Source: Blastocatellia bacterium
GTDB lineage: Bacteria; Acidobacteriota; Blastocatellia; UBA7656; JADIYM01
Assembly: GCA_016705245.1 (NCBI GenBank)
Contig: JADIYM010000013.1
Location: 1 to 64,000 of the forward strand
Reading direction: 5' to 3'
DNA: 64,000 bases
Shown: positions 1 through 9,177 of the stretch, piece by piece
Position numbering within the stretch: position 1 is the stretch's first letter
How the letters are laid out: every line of letters begins with the position of its first letter
Notes under the pieces: generated by a model
Database searches by the model: none
The model's input: the letters and a program-made list of their open reading frames with translations, nothing else
What the model was told of the DNA's origin: nothing
Made by a program: the position numbers and the translations under genes

Positions 1-431
1 CCGCCCGGTCCGAGCAGCGGCACTGTCGCGCGAAGTGCCGCAGCGGGATCGACCAGGTGCTCGAGCACGTCGCTGAAGATCATTGCGTCGTAGGGTCCAT
101 CCAGTCGGGCAACGACATCCGGATCTTCCACGCTCCCGACGATGACGTCGACGCCGCGCAGCGCGGCGCGGGCCGCCGCTTCGGTGTCGACCTCGACAGC
201 CGTTACCGAACAGCCGTGTTCCCGTGTCAGGTATTCGGTCATGAAGCCCGTAGCGCAGCCGATCTCGAGCACGCGACTGCCACGCTCGATCAGCCCGACG
301 ATCTTCGTCCGAGCGTTGTTCACTTCCCCGAGATTGATCTCACCGTCGTACATTCGCTACCAGTCGTTCCAGTCGAACGCCGAGGCCTGATGGCTGTGGC
401 CGGGCGTCCGCCCTCGTTCGTCGACAGACAT
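1..431 (-). CDS. class I SAM methyltransferase, cut by window edge, with in-frame TAG
   Basis: The ATG at 431-429 overlaps the stop of the upstream glycosyltransferase as TGATG, the coupling style used throughout this locus. Codon 25 (359-357) is TAG. After it the same frame continues as a clear Rossmann methyltransferase: motif I reads VLEIGCATGF and a later motif reads MIFSDVLEHL. Just before the stop the protein reads FDWNDW and just after it RMYDGEINL, so TAC to TAG (Tyr) is the simplest explanation. If the TAG is real, translation could only restart at the ATG at 353-351, without a visible ribosome site. The 3' end lies outside the window. The likely role is methylation of a sugar or lipid intermediate of the exopolysaccharide; the substrate is unknown. 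Confidence 0.7.
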
Positions 432-1642
432 CAACAGTGTTTGGCTCGCAGTGCGGCGGTCGCGTGAAGCAGTGCTTCGAGCCGTCGCAAGTGTGCTTCG
501 GGTGAAAAGGACGCGCGCCGTTGGACGGCTCCCTCCGAGAGTTTGCGGAAGTGTGCGAGGTCAGAAACGCAGCGCACGACGGCAGCGGCAAGGTCCTGCG
601 GCGAGCAATCCCGCCCATCCGCGAGATGCCCGTTCACACCATCCGATAGCCACTCCGGAATCCCACCGACCGAAAACGCCGCGGACGGGATTCCCAGCCG
701 GGCAGCCTCGAGTCCAACGAGGCCGAACGGTTCCGGCCAGACACTCGGAACCACGATGACGTCGCTGTCCTCGAGGACTTCGGCGATACCATCGGAGCCC
801 AGCCATCCCGTGAACCTCACCGACAACCTCGAATCTTTGGCCGTGAGTCTCTCCGCCTGTCGCTCCCACGCGTACCGCTGACTTCCCTCTCCGACCATGG
901 TCAGCCGGACAGGCATCCCCGCGAGCGACGCGACGGTGGGCAGCGACTCCAACAGTTGCTCGCCGCCCTTGTAGTCCTCGAATCGACTGACGAAGACCAG
1001 CGAGCGCGCATCGGCACGACGAAACTCCGTCCTTGCCACGCCGCCGACCGTGTCGAGAACCGGATGAAGCGTCTCGGCGGCAACTCCGGCAGTGGAAAAC
1101 TGCCTTGCAACGGCATCCGAGTTCGCGATGACGAGGTCAACGTGCGGAAGCGTCCTTCGTCTCTCAACCTGCTGCCGGTACGACCTGATCATCGTGAGCG
1201 GGCTCAGGCCACCGCAGCGCCGCGGAAAATAGTTGAGCAGCCATGCAGGTCCGAATTCCCTCTCGCACGGACTCGGCGAGGGCAGACGGTTGATACGCAT
1301 TCCCGTGATGCAGCTTCCGACGTAAGTGTGGGCATAAAACGCGATCGCGTGCCTGATTCGGCGACCGACCGTGTAGAGCATCGAGTCGAGCGAGTTGGCG
1401 AGCACGACGGCACCATCGATCGCGTTCAGTTCCTCGATTACCGATTCGAGACCGGCCGACTGAAGATGATAGGCAGGGACGCCCTTCGGAACGGCAATGC
1501 TGGGCGTACCGGGTTTGTGACTGACGTCGAACACGACGAACACGTCGTGACCTGCCTCAACCAGCATCTCGAGCAGGCGCTCGATGTAGGTCTCAACGCC
1601 GCCAATCTTCGCGCTGAGGTATGTCGTGACGATGATGCGCAT
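431..1642 (-). CDS. family 4 (GT-B) glycosyltransferase
   Basis: This 403-residue protein has an N-terminal GT-B half with KIGGVETYIERLL near residues 12-24. Its C-terminal donor-binding half has FVSRFEDYKGGEQLLE near 217-232 and the retaining EX7E signature EPFGLVGLE at 304-312. By family it transfers a nucleotide-activated sugar to a lipid-linked acceptor on the cytoplasmic face of the membrane. It starts three bases after the preceding glycosyltransferase and ends in TGATG with the following methyltransferase, so the three are probably translated from one message. Donor and acceptor cannot be read from sequence. Confidence 0.9.
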   Translation of the reverse strand: MRIIVTTYLSAKIGGVETYIERLLEMLVEAGHDVFVVFDVSHKPGTPSIAVPKGVPAYHLQSAGLESVIEELNAIDGAVVLANSLDSMLYTVGRRIRHAIAFYAHTYVGSCITGMRINRLPSPSPCEREFGPAWLLNYFPRRCGGLSPLTMIRSYRQQVERRRTLPHVDLVIANSDAVARQFSTAGVAAETLHPVLDTVGGVARTEFRRADARSLVFVSRFEDYKGGEQLLESLPTVASLAGMPVRLTMVGEGSQRYAWERQAERLTAKDSRLSVRFTGWLGSDGIAEVLEDSDVIVVPSVWPEPFGLVGLEAARLGIPSAAFSVGGIPEWLSDGVNGHLADGRDCSPQDLAAAVVRCVSDLAHFRKLSEGAVQRRASFSPEAHLRRLEALLHATAALRAKHC

Positions 1643-1645
1643 ACC

Positions 1646-2851
1646 CTACGAAACTCCCTGGTCGAGGCTGATATCCAGAAGCGCCTCATCGACGGCCGGC
1701 CGCGCGGTATCAATCGGGCTTCGAAGACGTTCGATAACGTACCGGATATGAAACCGCTTCTGGTAGAGGTCACTTGCCCGCTCCGACAGCTGAGTCCGGA
1801 GTACCGGATCACCGAATACCGCCGCGACGGCCTCCGCGTAGTCGTCGGGCGTCGGCCCGGCCAGCACGACCGCCTGCGACTCCCTCCACAGGGTCTCGGT
1901 GCTTTCGCCCGAATGCGTCACGGTCGCGACCCCGAGCGCAAGTCCGGCCATGGCGCTCGTGCGTCGCGTACTGATCCCGTCCACGTAGGGCTGGACGAGA
2001 AGATCGCACGCCGCGAGATTGCAGACGGCCTCGTCCTTCTGGACCCCGTCAACGGCGATCATTCGGGGACCGAGATCCGGACGACACGCAACGACCGATT
2101 GACGGGTTTTCGTGCTGCCAACCCCGACGAGCCTTATCGCAACTTCGGGAACCCGGTCGAGAATCGCCTCGACAAAGGGAATGAGATACGCGTCCTTTCC
2201 CGGACCAAACAAGCCGAAGTGGCCGACGACTCGAGTCGAGTCCGCCACTTCCGAACGTATCTCGGCTATCCGGTTCGGGTCGGCCTCCAACGGAACGTTG
2301 CTTGGAAGCGGCAGCCAACCCGCGTTCACTCGACGTCCGAAGGCGAACGGTCGCAGAAGCGCCCACCAGTACGGCGTCGACACCCATACCCGGGATGACG
2401 ACATGATAAGCGCCGCGACCATGAGTCGCTGGGCGACGGCGGCAGCGCGCTGCTTGAGCGAGCCTCCGATCCGGAGAAACGGCTCGTGCACCATCAGTTC
2501 GACGACATCGCGGCTTGCGATGGAGCGCCAGAGAATCCAGAGACAGAACGGCAGGTTGGCGCCCCTGAGTCCAAAAGTCTGTGGAACCCACTGAACCAGC
2601 AATCGCCGCGAATGTGACTCGTTCGTCAGTTGCCGGCCAACCCGGCGGCAATCGCCAGGCCGAAATCGGCCGAACTCCGGGTGAATTTGAACACCGGGCT
2701 GGTCCAGGCCCTGGCCGGCGTTGGACGGGCACCAGACGTGGACTTCATCACCGAGTTGTGACAGCTCATTGGCGAGCGCAAACACGTAGTCGCCCACTCC
2801 GCCCTCCACTGGCGGATATTCTCCGGTCACGATGTGCCAGACGGAATTCAC
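1646..2851 (-). CDS. glycosyltransferase (GT4-like)
   Basis: The frame stays open upstream to 3085, but the GTG at 2851-2849 overlaps the stop of the previous gene as GTGA and gives a normal 401-residue protein beginning with a typical GT-B N-terminus (IVTGEYPPVEGGVGDYVF). The upstream extension is arginine-rich shadow sequence and was rejected. The second half contains VVGHFGLFGPGKD and the phosphate-binding region LVQPYVDGISTRRTSAMAG. The EX7E motif is less clear than in the neighbouring transferases, so the exact family is uncertain. It is the middle of three consecutive sugar transferases in the exopolysaccharide locus. Confidence 0.85.
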   Translation of the reverse strand: MNSVWHIVTGEYPPVEGGVGDYVFALANELSQLGDEVHVWCPSNAGQGLDQPGVQIHPEFGRFRPGDCRRVGRQLTNESHSRRLLVQWVPQTFGLRGANLPFCLWILWRSIASRDVVELMVHEPFLRIGGSLKQRAAAVAQRLMVAALIMSSSRVWVSTPYWWALLRPFAFGRRVNAGWLPLPSNVPLEADPNRIAEIRSEVADSTRVVGHFGLFGPGKDAYLIPFVEAILDRVPEVAIRLVGVGSTKTRQSVVACRPDLGPRMIAVDGVQKDEAVCNLAACDLLVQPYVDGISTRRTSAMAGLALGVATVTHSGESTETLWRESQAVVLAGPTPDDYAEAVAAVFGDPVLRTQLSERASDLYQKRFHIRYVIERLRSPIDTARPAVDEALLDISLDQGVS

Positions 2852-3939
2852 CGGCGGCCTCTGACCTGTTGCTCGTAGATATCGAGACAGCGGTCGACGA
2901 CCCTCGGCCAGGTGAATCGCTCCAGGACGTCCGCACGTGCGGCTCGCCCCATGACAAGGTTCAATTCGGCGTCTTCGACGAGTGTGTGCAGCCGCTCCCG
3001 CAATGCGATCGGGTCGTTCGGCGGCACGACGAACCCGGTCACGCCGTCCGTGACCACTTCGGGCATGCTTGCGACATCCGCGCACACCGCCGGAGTTCCG
3101 CAGGCCATGCCCTCGAGCAATGTCTGTCCGAGCAATTCAGGGACGGTCATCGAGTGGCCGTAGACATCGCGATAGACGCTCGGCAGCACGATAGCCGCAG
3201 CCTGGCGATAAGCGGCCACCAGGTCCGGATCACTGACGTCGTGCCGAAACGTCACGTTCTTGCCTTGCGCACGTTCCTGCAGCAGTTCGAGATAGTCACC
3301 GTCATACGGACGGCCGATCACCTCGAGGCTCAGTCCTTCGTCGATCGCATCGACGAGAACGTCGATGCCCTTGTGTGCGAGCAATCGTCCGACGAATAAC
3401 ACCGTCGGCGTGCGGGGAACACTCGCATCGGGCGAAAACTTGTCGGTGTCCACGCCTCCATAAATGACGTGCGCCCGGGGATTGGATACGTGTCCGAATA
3501 CCTGCCGGCTGTATTCACTGATGTGGAGGTGACCGTGGTACCACCTGTCCGTCGAGACGTACCCCGAGACATCCCAGCCACCTCCGCCGAGGTCGCTGAC
3601 GAAGACCTTCTGTCGACGCAGTCTCGCGAGGACGGCTGTCACGGAACTGGCAACGATGTGCTGCTGATGCACGTGCACGACGTCCGCTCCGCTCAGGGCT
3701 CCAGGAAGCGCGAAGCTGAACGGATTTGAGCGCTGTCCTCGTACATACCGCGTATTGCCGAGTACTCGAACCGTCAGTCCGTCAACATCCCATTGCTCGT
3801 CGCGCTCGCCGAAGCTGACGAGTGTCGTCGACACACGCCTCGCCATGAATCGCGCCAACTCGAAGGCATACCTCTCGGCTCCGCCTACGATGCCCCGTTC
3901 AGCGCCGAACATGGTCGGCACCAGGTGCACCACCCGCAT
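2848..3939 (-). CDS. family 4 glycosyltransferase
   Basis: This is a 363-residue GT-B enzyme beginning MRVVHLVPTMFG. It has GGAERYAFELARFM in the N-terminal domain, VLFVGRLLAHKGIDVL in the donor domain, and the EX7E region ELLGQTLLEGMACGTP. An alternative GTG start at 3975-3973 would add 12 residues and overlap the upstream methyltransferase stop as GTGA, exactly like the next gene. The ATG was preferred because the protein family starts at that hydrophobic strand, but the ribosome site in front of it is weak. Its 3' end overlaps the next glycosyltransferase by four bases. Confidence 0.88.
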   Translation of the reverse strand: MRVVHLVPTMFGAERGIVGGAERYAFELARFMARRVSTTLVSFGERDEQWDVDGLTVRVLGNTRYVRGQRSNPFSFALPGALSGADVVHVHQQHIVASSVTAVLARLRRQKVFVSDLGGGGWDVSGYVSTDRWYHGHLHISEYSRQVFGHVSNPRAHVIYGGVDTDKFSPDASVPRTPTVLFVGRLLAHKGIDVLVDAIDEGLSLEVIGRPYDGDYLELLQERAQGKNVTFRHDVSDPDLVAAYRQAAAIVLPSVYRDVYGHSMTVPELLGQTLLEGMACGTPAVCADVASMPEVVTDGVTGFVVPPNDPIALRERLHTLVEDAELNLVMGRAARADVLERFTWPRVVDRCLDIYEQQVRGRR

Positions 3940-3971
3940 TGCACGCCCGCTGGTTTCTCCCGATGTCGAGC

Positions 3972-4715
3972 TCACGCCGGGATTCTCTCCGCAACCAGCG
4001 CGATCGACACGGAGAACCTGGAGAGCACGCCACGTCTTATCAAGGCGTCGATCGGTCCCCCCAGGACTCCCCTCCACAGAAACGGAACGCGATAACGCGC
4101 CAGCACCTTGAAGTCGTCTCCGAGAAGACTGTCGACCCCGGCGCGGTTGTACTCCCGGATATGCCCCTCCTGCAGGTCGAGCCAGTGGGGGTTGCCCCAG
4201 AACCCGGCCACGAACCGCATGGCGTGCCAGTAGTTCGGAACGGTCAGGAAGAGCAGGCCTCCGGGCCGAAGAACGCGGTGGATCTCGGCAACGGCCCCTC
4301 GGTCGTCCGGGATGTGCTCGAGCGTCTCGGAGCAGATGATCGCGTCAAACGACGCGTCCGGAAACGGGAGCGCCGTCGCGTCGCCCTGGACGCCGCGGGA
4401 CTGGCCCTTCTGCCTTGCCAGCGCGAGGAAGTGATATGCGAAGTCGATGCCGACGACGCATTTCCCGAGCGACTCGAGATGTGCGACATACGGGGCGATA
4501 GCACCGCAACCGACGTCGAGGACGGACTCGTAAAACCAGCGGGGATCGCTCGTCATCCGCCGGACCACGTCGATGATCGGCTCCGTCGTGCATTCCAGCT
4601 CTCGTCCCGAAGCAAGCGCTTCCCGGCCCTGACCCTCGTAGAATACGCGCCACTGGCCGGGTGTGCGGTTCAAGTCAGGCTCATCCGCATCGCTTCGGAA
4701 GAAGAAAGACTTCAT
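3972..4715 (-). CDS. SAM-dependent methyltransferase (Methyltransf_11 type)
   Basis: This 247-residue class I methyltransferase has motif I VLDVGCGAIAPYVAHLE, an acidic residue ending strand 2 (VVGIDFAYHF), SFDAIICSETLEHIPDD, and the post-IV motif HRVLRPGGLLFLTVP. The ATG at 4715 was chosen, five bases after the preceding stop and behind GGCGGC. A longer frame reaches 4772 but overlaps the upstream gene by 52 bases. It lies between a second small methyltransferase and a glycosyltransferase, which suggests modification of the repeat unit or its lipid carrier. The substrate is unknown. Confidence 0.85.
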   Translation of the reverse strand: MKSFFFRSDADEPDLNRTPGQWRVFYEGQGREALASGRELECTTEPIIDVVRRMTSDPRWFYESVLDVGCGAIAPYVAHLESLGKCVVGIDFAYHFLALARQKGQSRGVQGDATALPFPDASFDAIICSETLEHIPDDRGAVAEIHRVLRPGGLLFLTVPNYWHAMRFVAGFWGNPHWLDLQEGHIREYNRAGVDSLLGDDFKVLARYRVPFLWRGVLGGPIDALIRRGVLSRFSVSIALVAERIPA

Positions 4716-4720
4716 GCCGC

Positions 4721-5311
4721 CTACTTGACGACCTCGAGCTGGAACGACACGAACCAGGCCGGATAGATCCACGCGAATCGGCGCTCATAAACGTCGGGGA
4801 ATCGGTTCGCCAGCCTCCAGACGAGTCTGCTTAGAAGCGACGGCTCGAAGAAGATCTGGTTCCGAAGCACCTTGAATCGAGCCTCCGAGTAGAAGCCGAA
4901 CGCGTGCTCCTCGGACAGGTAGTCCATGCTCGCCACGCCGAAGAACCGTCGATGCGTCGGATCCGTGTAGGCATATCGAGACGAATAATGCGGCACGGAA
5001 ATATCGACCGTGGCGCCGGCCCTACAGATCCGATGGATCTCTTCCATGGTCCCGAGGAAGTCGTCGAGATGCTCGATGACGTCGAACGCAATCACCTCGC
5101 GAAAGGTCGAATCATCGAACGGCCAAGGCAGGATCGCCAGATCGTGCACGACATCGGGATTCGTCGCGGGCGTGATGTCCAGATTTACGGCGTCGTCGAA
5201 CTTCCTGCGTCCGCAGCCGAGGTTGAGCCGCAGCCCCGCGGAAATCGGCTCGACGATGTCGGATGTATCTGCCGTCGACTCTGCGACCGCCATGTCGGGA
5301 GAAATCTTCAT
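4721..5311 (-). CDS. small SAM-dependent methyltransferase
   Basis: This 196-residue protein has a glycine-rich motif I (LRLNLGCGRRKFDDAV), a strand-2 acidic residue (NLDI), and FREVIAFDVIEHLDDF followed by a HRICRAGATVDISVPHY segment, all normal for class I methyltransferases of polysaccharide clusters. Its ATG overlaps the flippase stop as ATGA (5311-5308), so translation is probably coupled. It ends five bases before the next methyltransferase. The target is not known. Confidence 0.85.
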   Translation of the reverse strand: MKISPDMAVAESTADTSDIVEPISAGLRLNLGCGRRKFDDAVNLDITPATNPDVVHDLAILPWPFDDSTFREVIAFDVIEHLDDFLGTMEEIHRICRAGATVDISVPHYSSRYAYTDPTHRRFFGVASMDYLSEEHAFGFYSEARFKVLRNQIFFEPSLLSRLVWRLANRFPDVYERRFAWIYPAWFVSFQLEVVK

Positions 5312-6862
5312 ATCGAAGCGTCAGGGCGCCGCAGGACAGCCGAGAATCGAGTCCTGAGTCCAGCAAGGATCGGCTGAACGAAGTCGGACAATGGAGGCCT
5401 GCGGACCATCGGAAGCATAACGAGAATGTAGGCGCACGTCACGGCGACGGCCGCTGCAACGAGACTGTAGACCCGGCGCGGAGCGACCGCGTGTTCGATC
5501 CAGACAGCGAGGACGAGCACGACCGAAAACCGGACGAACCAGCCTGACAGGCCGAGCACCTGCCGAACGAGCGAGACCCGTCCCTCGGTTGCGAGAGCCG
5601 AGAGGTTCCAGGGCAGGCTGATCAGGACGACGGACACCATGGACGCAATCGGCGCGCCGATCAGGCCGAGCCAGGGCACGAGCGCCACCATCAGGCCGCA
5701 GGTCAGCAGACCGTCCGCGAGGGTCGTCAGGCTGATTCGCCTTTCATAGCCGAATGCGAAAATGGCATTGATTGCCGTGGCATTCCACAATCGGAGCAGC
5801 ATGTTCGCGACCAGCGCCACGGTGAGCGCCGCGCCGCCGAACAGATCCTCGCCAACCCACAGAACGATGAATCCGCGGTTCGTCACCGCGACGCCGCACG
5901 CGATCAGGCCGCCGACGAGGAGCGCGAACAGAGTCAGTGCTGACGTGACGGCGTGCAATCGATCACGCTCGCGACTGGCCCGAAGCTCGCTCAGCGCCGG
6001 CCGCGCGGTTTCCATGATCAGCTGCGGCTGATGCTGCAGGACACTGACGAGCTTTCCCGTGCAGGCATAAGGCACCACCGCGGCCGGCCCGAGAAGATAA
6101 CCGAGTATGAGGACGTCCGATCCGTAGACAAAGAGGTGCGCGAGTTGGGCGACGCTTACCCATCCCCCGTTTGCAAGCAGTCCCTTCGCCGACTTCCACG
6201 GCAATGGTGGAAGCGATGATGGCAACGCAAAGGGAAAACGCCGGCGCAGCCGCCACACACTGACGATCGTCGGCACGAATTGCCCGATTCCCCATCCGAC
6301 GACAAGTGCATAGAGACCCCAGCCCGCAATGACGAGGCTCACCGTCGAGGCGGTCGTGAGAATGAACCCGATGAGCTGGATCTTGCCGATGAAGGCCAGG
6401 TCCTGAAGGCCGACCAGGACTTCCTGAAAAATACGGAGCGGAAACCTGACGACGAAGAGCGCGATCAGCCAAGCGAGTGGTCCCGCCGCGCCGCGCATCT
6501 GAGCCGGAAAGAAAAACCACGCCGTTGCAGCGACGACGGCGACGAACGGCAGCTGCCAGAGCACGAGTCGAATCGTCCGGCCGACGATCTCGGGAATGTC
6601 GATGGCGCCTTCGATACTTCCAGCACGACCCACGGCGAACGCCGTCTCGCGCGGCAGTAGCGCCACCACGCCCAGGTCCATGGAGCCCGAGGTACGTCAT
6701 GGCCTGCCCGATCATCAGCCAGACTCCATAGTCCTCCTGACCGAGGTGACGAAGAAAGAACGGGGTCAGCCAGAGACCGACCACCAGCGCCAATGCCATG
6801 CTTACGTAGCCGAGCGAAAGGGCGCGAACAAATCGACCGGTGCGACTGGATCTTCCGATCAT
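5308..6862 (-). CDS. polysaccharide flippase (Wzx/PST type), frameshifted
   Basis: Two adjoining frames make one polytopic membrane protein. The N-terminal part starts at the ATG at 6862 and ends in QAMTYLGL. The C-terminal part begins DLGVVALLPRETAF and runs to 5308. They join if one G is removed at 6682-6683 (GGGCTCCATGG read as GGGCTCATGG on the coding strand), giving 517 residues, normal for the family. The C-terminal piece has many hydrophobic helices and the flippase-like ILGYLLGPAAVVPYACTGKL. By family it moves the undecaprenyl-linked repeat unit across the inner membrane. Both ends overlap neighbours by four bases, which argues that the gene was functional until very recently or that the extra base is a sequence error. 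Confidence 0.82.
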
Positions 6863-7086
6863 CCGGACGGTTGAACCTCAGTGCCGGGGCGGGTCCTCGA
6901 ATACGAAAACCGAAATTCCGATCGACCGACACCCCGAGGCGAGGTCGTCGAATACCCACACTCGGAAATTGGTTCCGCAAGTGACAGTCCATGCAGTCCC
7001 GCGACTCGCCCGGAATCCTGCGAGCGGAAACGTCGAAAACCGGGGCCTTGGCCGCCCAGGACGATCGACGACTGAGTCATCGTCAT
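6859..7086 (-). CDS. small ORF tiled between polymerase and flippase
   Basis: This 75-residue frame begins at an ATG overlapping the polymerase stop as ATGA (7086-7083) and ends in a TGA overlapping the flippase start as ATGA (6862-6859). Four-base overlaps at both ends are the norm for real genes in this locus and unlikely by chance. The protein is Arg/Gly/Ser-rich (it contains GGQGPGFRRFRSQDSGR), with no membrane helix, signal peptide or recognised domain. Its composition does not look like a typical folded protein, so it may instead be a decayed or frame-damaged gene remnant. Confidence 0.35.
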   Translation of the reverse strand: MTMTQSSIVLGGQGPGFRRFRSQDSGRVAGLHGLSLAEPISECGYSTTSPRGVGRSEFRFSYSRTRPGTEVQPSG

Positions 7087-8429
7087 CTCGGCAGCGCCTC
7101 GATCTGCTGCAGCCTGTTAGCTGCAAGTTCGTCGCTCGCGCCCCGAGCAACCAGCACGGGAGGCGATTCGTAACGAATGATCCAGCCGGCAAAGAGCAGG
7201 ATGAATACGGACTGCGGTATGGACGTCACAAGTCCCGTCCCTGTCATGCCGGACACGAAATAGGCGACCGTAGCGGCAAAGGCGAGCCGCCGGCCGAGAC
7301 CTCTCTGTGCGAGCGTTCTCCTCAACCCCCAACCGAAGAGCCAGACGATGAATGCCATCCAGATCAAGAGCCCGGGAAGGCCGAGCTCCAGCTGAATTCT
7401 CGCGTATTCGTTCTCGATCCAGAGTGGGTTCTCGAGGCGGTCCGATAGAAAGTACGGAATACTCGTCCCTCCGGCGCCGATGCCGTTGCCCATCGGAAAC
7501 TCGAGGACGGCCGTCGCAAAATTGGCGTTCACCGAACCCCCAATGCGAACGGCGATCGCATCGGTGTCCCGAAGGGTGGCGAATCGCTGCAGGCGCTGGT
7601 CCTGGAACACGAACCAGCCTGTCACGAGAATGATCGACAGCCACATTCCCATCATCGACGGACGCATCTGAAACGAAAACGTGCCAACGATGATCAGCAG
7701 GAACAGGACCACGGCGTGCGTGCGGGACGCAGCCATGAACACCCCGAGAGTTGCCGCAACAAGTCCGGCCACCAGTATGTAGCGTTTGTAGCGGTCCAGC
7801 GTGTGGCTCGCCCATGCCTCAACGAGCAATGGCAGCGTGCACACCATCGTTCCGGCAAATGCGTGCGAACCGGTAAACGTCGCTGGAATTCGATATGCCT
7901 GGCCGCCGTCGTCGACACGGCTCCGGTAGATGAGGTCGGTAACCTCGTTACGAGGGTAGAACGACCCGATTCCGAACGTGAACTCGGCAATGGCAAAACC
8001 AAATACGAGGAGATTAAGGATCGCAATGTAATAGGAGAGTTTGTATCGCTCCTCGACGTCCATCTGGGCTCCGAGAAGAACCATCGGAATCAGAAACACG
8101 TTTCCGCGAAGGCCCACGAGCTGGATCATCGGGTCCTGGATCGGAAGAAGCGCGAGCACCGTTGGCCATGCGACGAGCAGGATCAGCCAGGGTCGCACCT
8201 GCATGGAGTTGGCGAACGTTTCGGGGCGCCTCATTGCCAGTGCCCGCCCGACGTAGAGGCCGATTACCGCGCCGTCGAAGATGAAGTGCGACATCATCTC
8301 GTTCAGGTTCGCGCGGAGGATTCCGTAGAAATAGCCGACCGCGAGCGCCGTCACGATGCCGCCGACGAGCGACTTCCGCGCTACGTACGCGGTGACGAGG
8401 AACGCGAGGATGCAGAGCGCTGACGACAT
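7083..8429 (-). CDS. Wzy-like polysaccharide polymerase / O-antigen ligase family membrane protein
   Basis: This 448-residue protein has about ten hydrophobic segments and a large loop between them (near IPATFTGSHAFAG), followed by GVFMAASRTHAVVLFLL and a C-terminal ENEYARIQLELGLPGLL, resembling the O-antigen ligase/polymerase superfamily. The ATG at 8429 (MSSALCIL) was chosen over an upstream one at 8468 because the added 13 residues are hydrophilic and unlike the family. In a Wzx/Wzy pathway it would polymerise the flipped repeat units in the periplasm. A second protein of this superfamily occurs at 13859-15196, so which one is polymerase is unresolved. Confidence 0.78.
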   Translation of the reverse strand: MSSALCILAFLVTAYVARKSLVGGIVTALAVGYFYGILRANLNEMMSHFIFDGAVIGLYVGRALAMRRPETFANSMQVRPWLILLVAWPTVLALLPIQDPMIQLVGLRGNVFLIPMVLLGAQMDVEERYKLSYYIAILNLLVFGFAIAEFTFGIGSFYPRNEVTDLIYRSRVDDGGQAYRIPATFTGSHAFAGTMVCTLPLLVEAWASHTLDRYKRYILVAGLVAATLGVFMAASRTHAVVLFLLIIVGTFSFQMRPSMMGMWLSIILVTGWFVFQDQRLQRFATLRDTDAIAVRIGGSVNANFATAVLEFPMGNGIGAGGTSIPYFLSDRLENPLWIENEYARIQLELGLPGLLIWMAFIVWLFGWGLRRTLAQRGLGRRLAFAATVAYFVSGMTGTGLVTSIPQSVFILLFAGWIIRYESPPVLVARGASDELAANRLQQIEALPR

Positions 8430-8499
8430 TGGGACTTCCGGTTCGAATGAGCCAGCACGCGAGATCAAAGTCGCGCTGGCCAGGTGACGGCGGCGACGG

Positions 8500-9177
8500 C
8501 TATTCGGGCTTTCTAGCTGTCAGGACAATATTATCGGAAAGCAGTCTCGGAAAACGACGCGCCATCGCAACTGGGAAATGCCGAGACGTCAGCACGATAC
8601 GGCCGAAGTGGGTGTAATCAATTCGAGCATCGACGAGTCCGGCTTCCGATGCCATGCGGACGAGGTCTATCTCGAGCAATGCCGAAATGTGCGCCGGATA
8701 ATGGACATCCTGAAAGGCCGCATGCCTGCGCTTGATGGCAAGCGTCAGCACGCTCAGGCCACTCAGCTGGTTTGGCGTCGTGACTACAATCAGTCCGCCA
8801 GGTCGCGTGCAGCGTGCCAGTTCACGGACGAATGCGCGCGGGTTCTCGAGATGCTCGATAACTTCGACGGCGGTCACGACGTCCATCTCGCCGTCGCCGA
8901 CCGGCACCCGACCGTTGTCGAGATCTGTCGTGAGAAACGCGGCGTCCGATGGAAACTGGTTGTACCGGATGATGTCATTCCCGATATACGTATCGACCAG
9001 GTCGTCGACGAATGGTCGCAGATGACCCTCGCCGCAACCGACATCGAGCAACCGACCCGACCGCACGCCGGCCTCGCGGAGGACTCGTCGAACCGCCGCA
9101 TAAATCGCCGCGTCGCTGATGCCGAGGCTTCGCAGAGCGCGTTCCTCGTTCGTGATGGTTGCGACTGCCGAGCTCAT
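8500..9177 (-). CDS. class I SAM-dependent methyltransferase
   Basis: This 225-residue protein has motif I LLDVGCGEGHLRPFVDD, VVTAVEVIEHLENPRAFV and RCTRPGGLIVVTTPN, the standard UbiE/COQ5-like layout. The ATG at 9177-9175 overlaps the stop of the upstream glycosyltransferase as ATGA and was chosen over a longer alanine-rich frame to 9252. It is followed by a 70-base gap before the polymerase, one of the few untranslated gaps in the locus. The role is presumably sugar methylation; the substrate is unknown. Confidence 0.85.
   Translation of the reverse strand: MSSAVATITNEERALRSLGISDAAIYAAVRRVLREAGVRSGRLLDVGCGEGHLRPFVDDLVDTYIGNDIIRYNQFPSDAAFLTTDLDNGRVPVGDGEMDVVTAVEVIEHLENPRAFVRELARCTRPGGLIVVTTPNQLSGLSVLTLAIKRRHAAFQDVHYPAHISALLEIDLVRMASEAGLVDARIDYTHFGRIVLTSRHFPVAMARRFPRLLSDNIVLTARKPE

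Noticed and set aside
956..2398. Long plus-strand open frame opposite the glycosyltransferases
   Set aside because: It is antisense to two recognised genes, with no domain and an Arg/Asp-rich composition typical of the complementary frame in GC-rich DNA.
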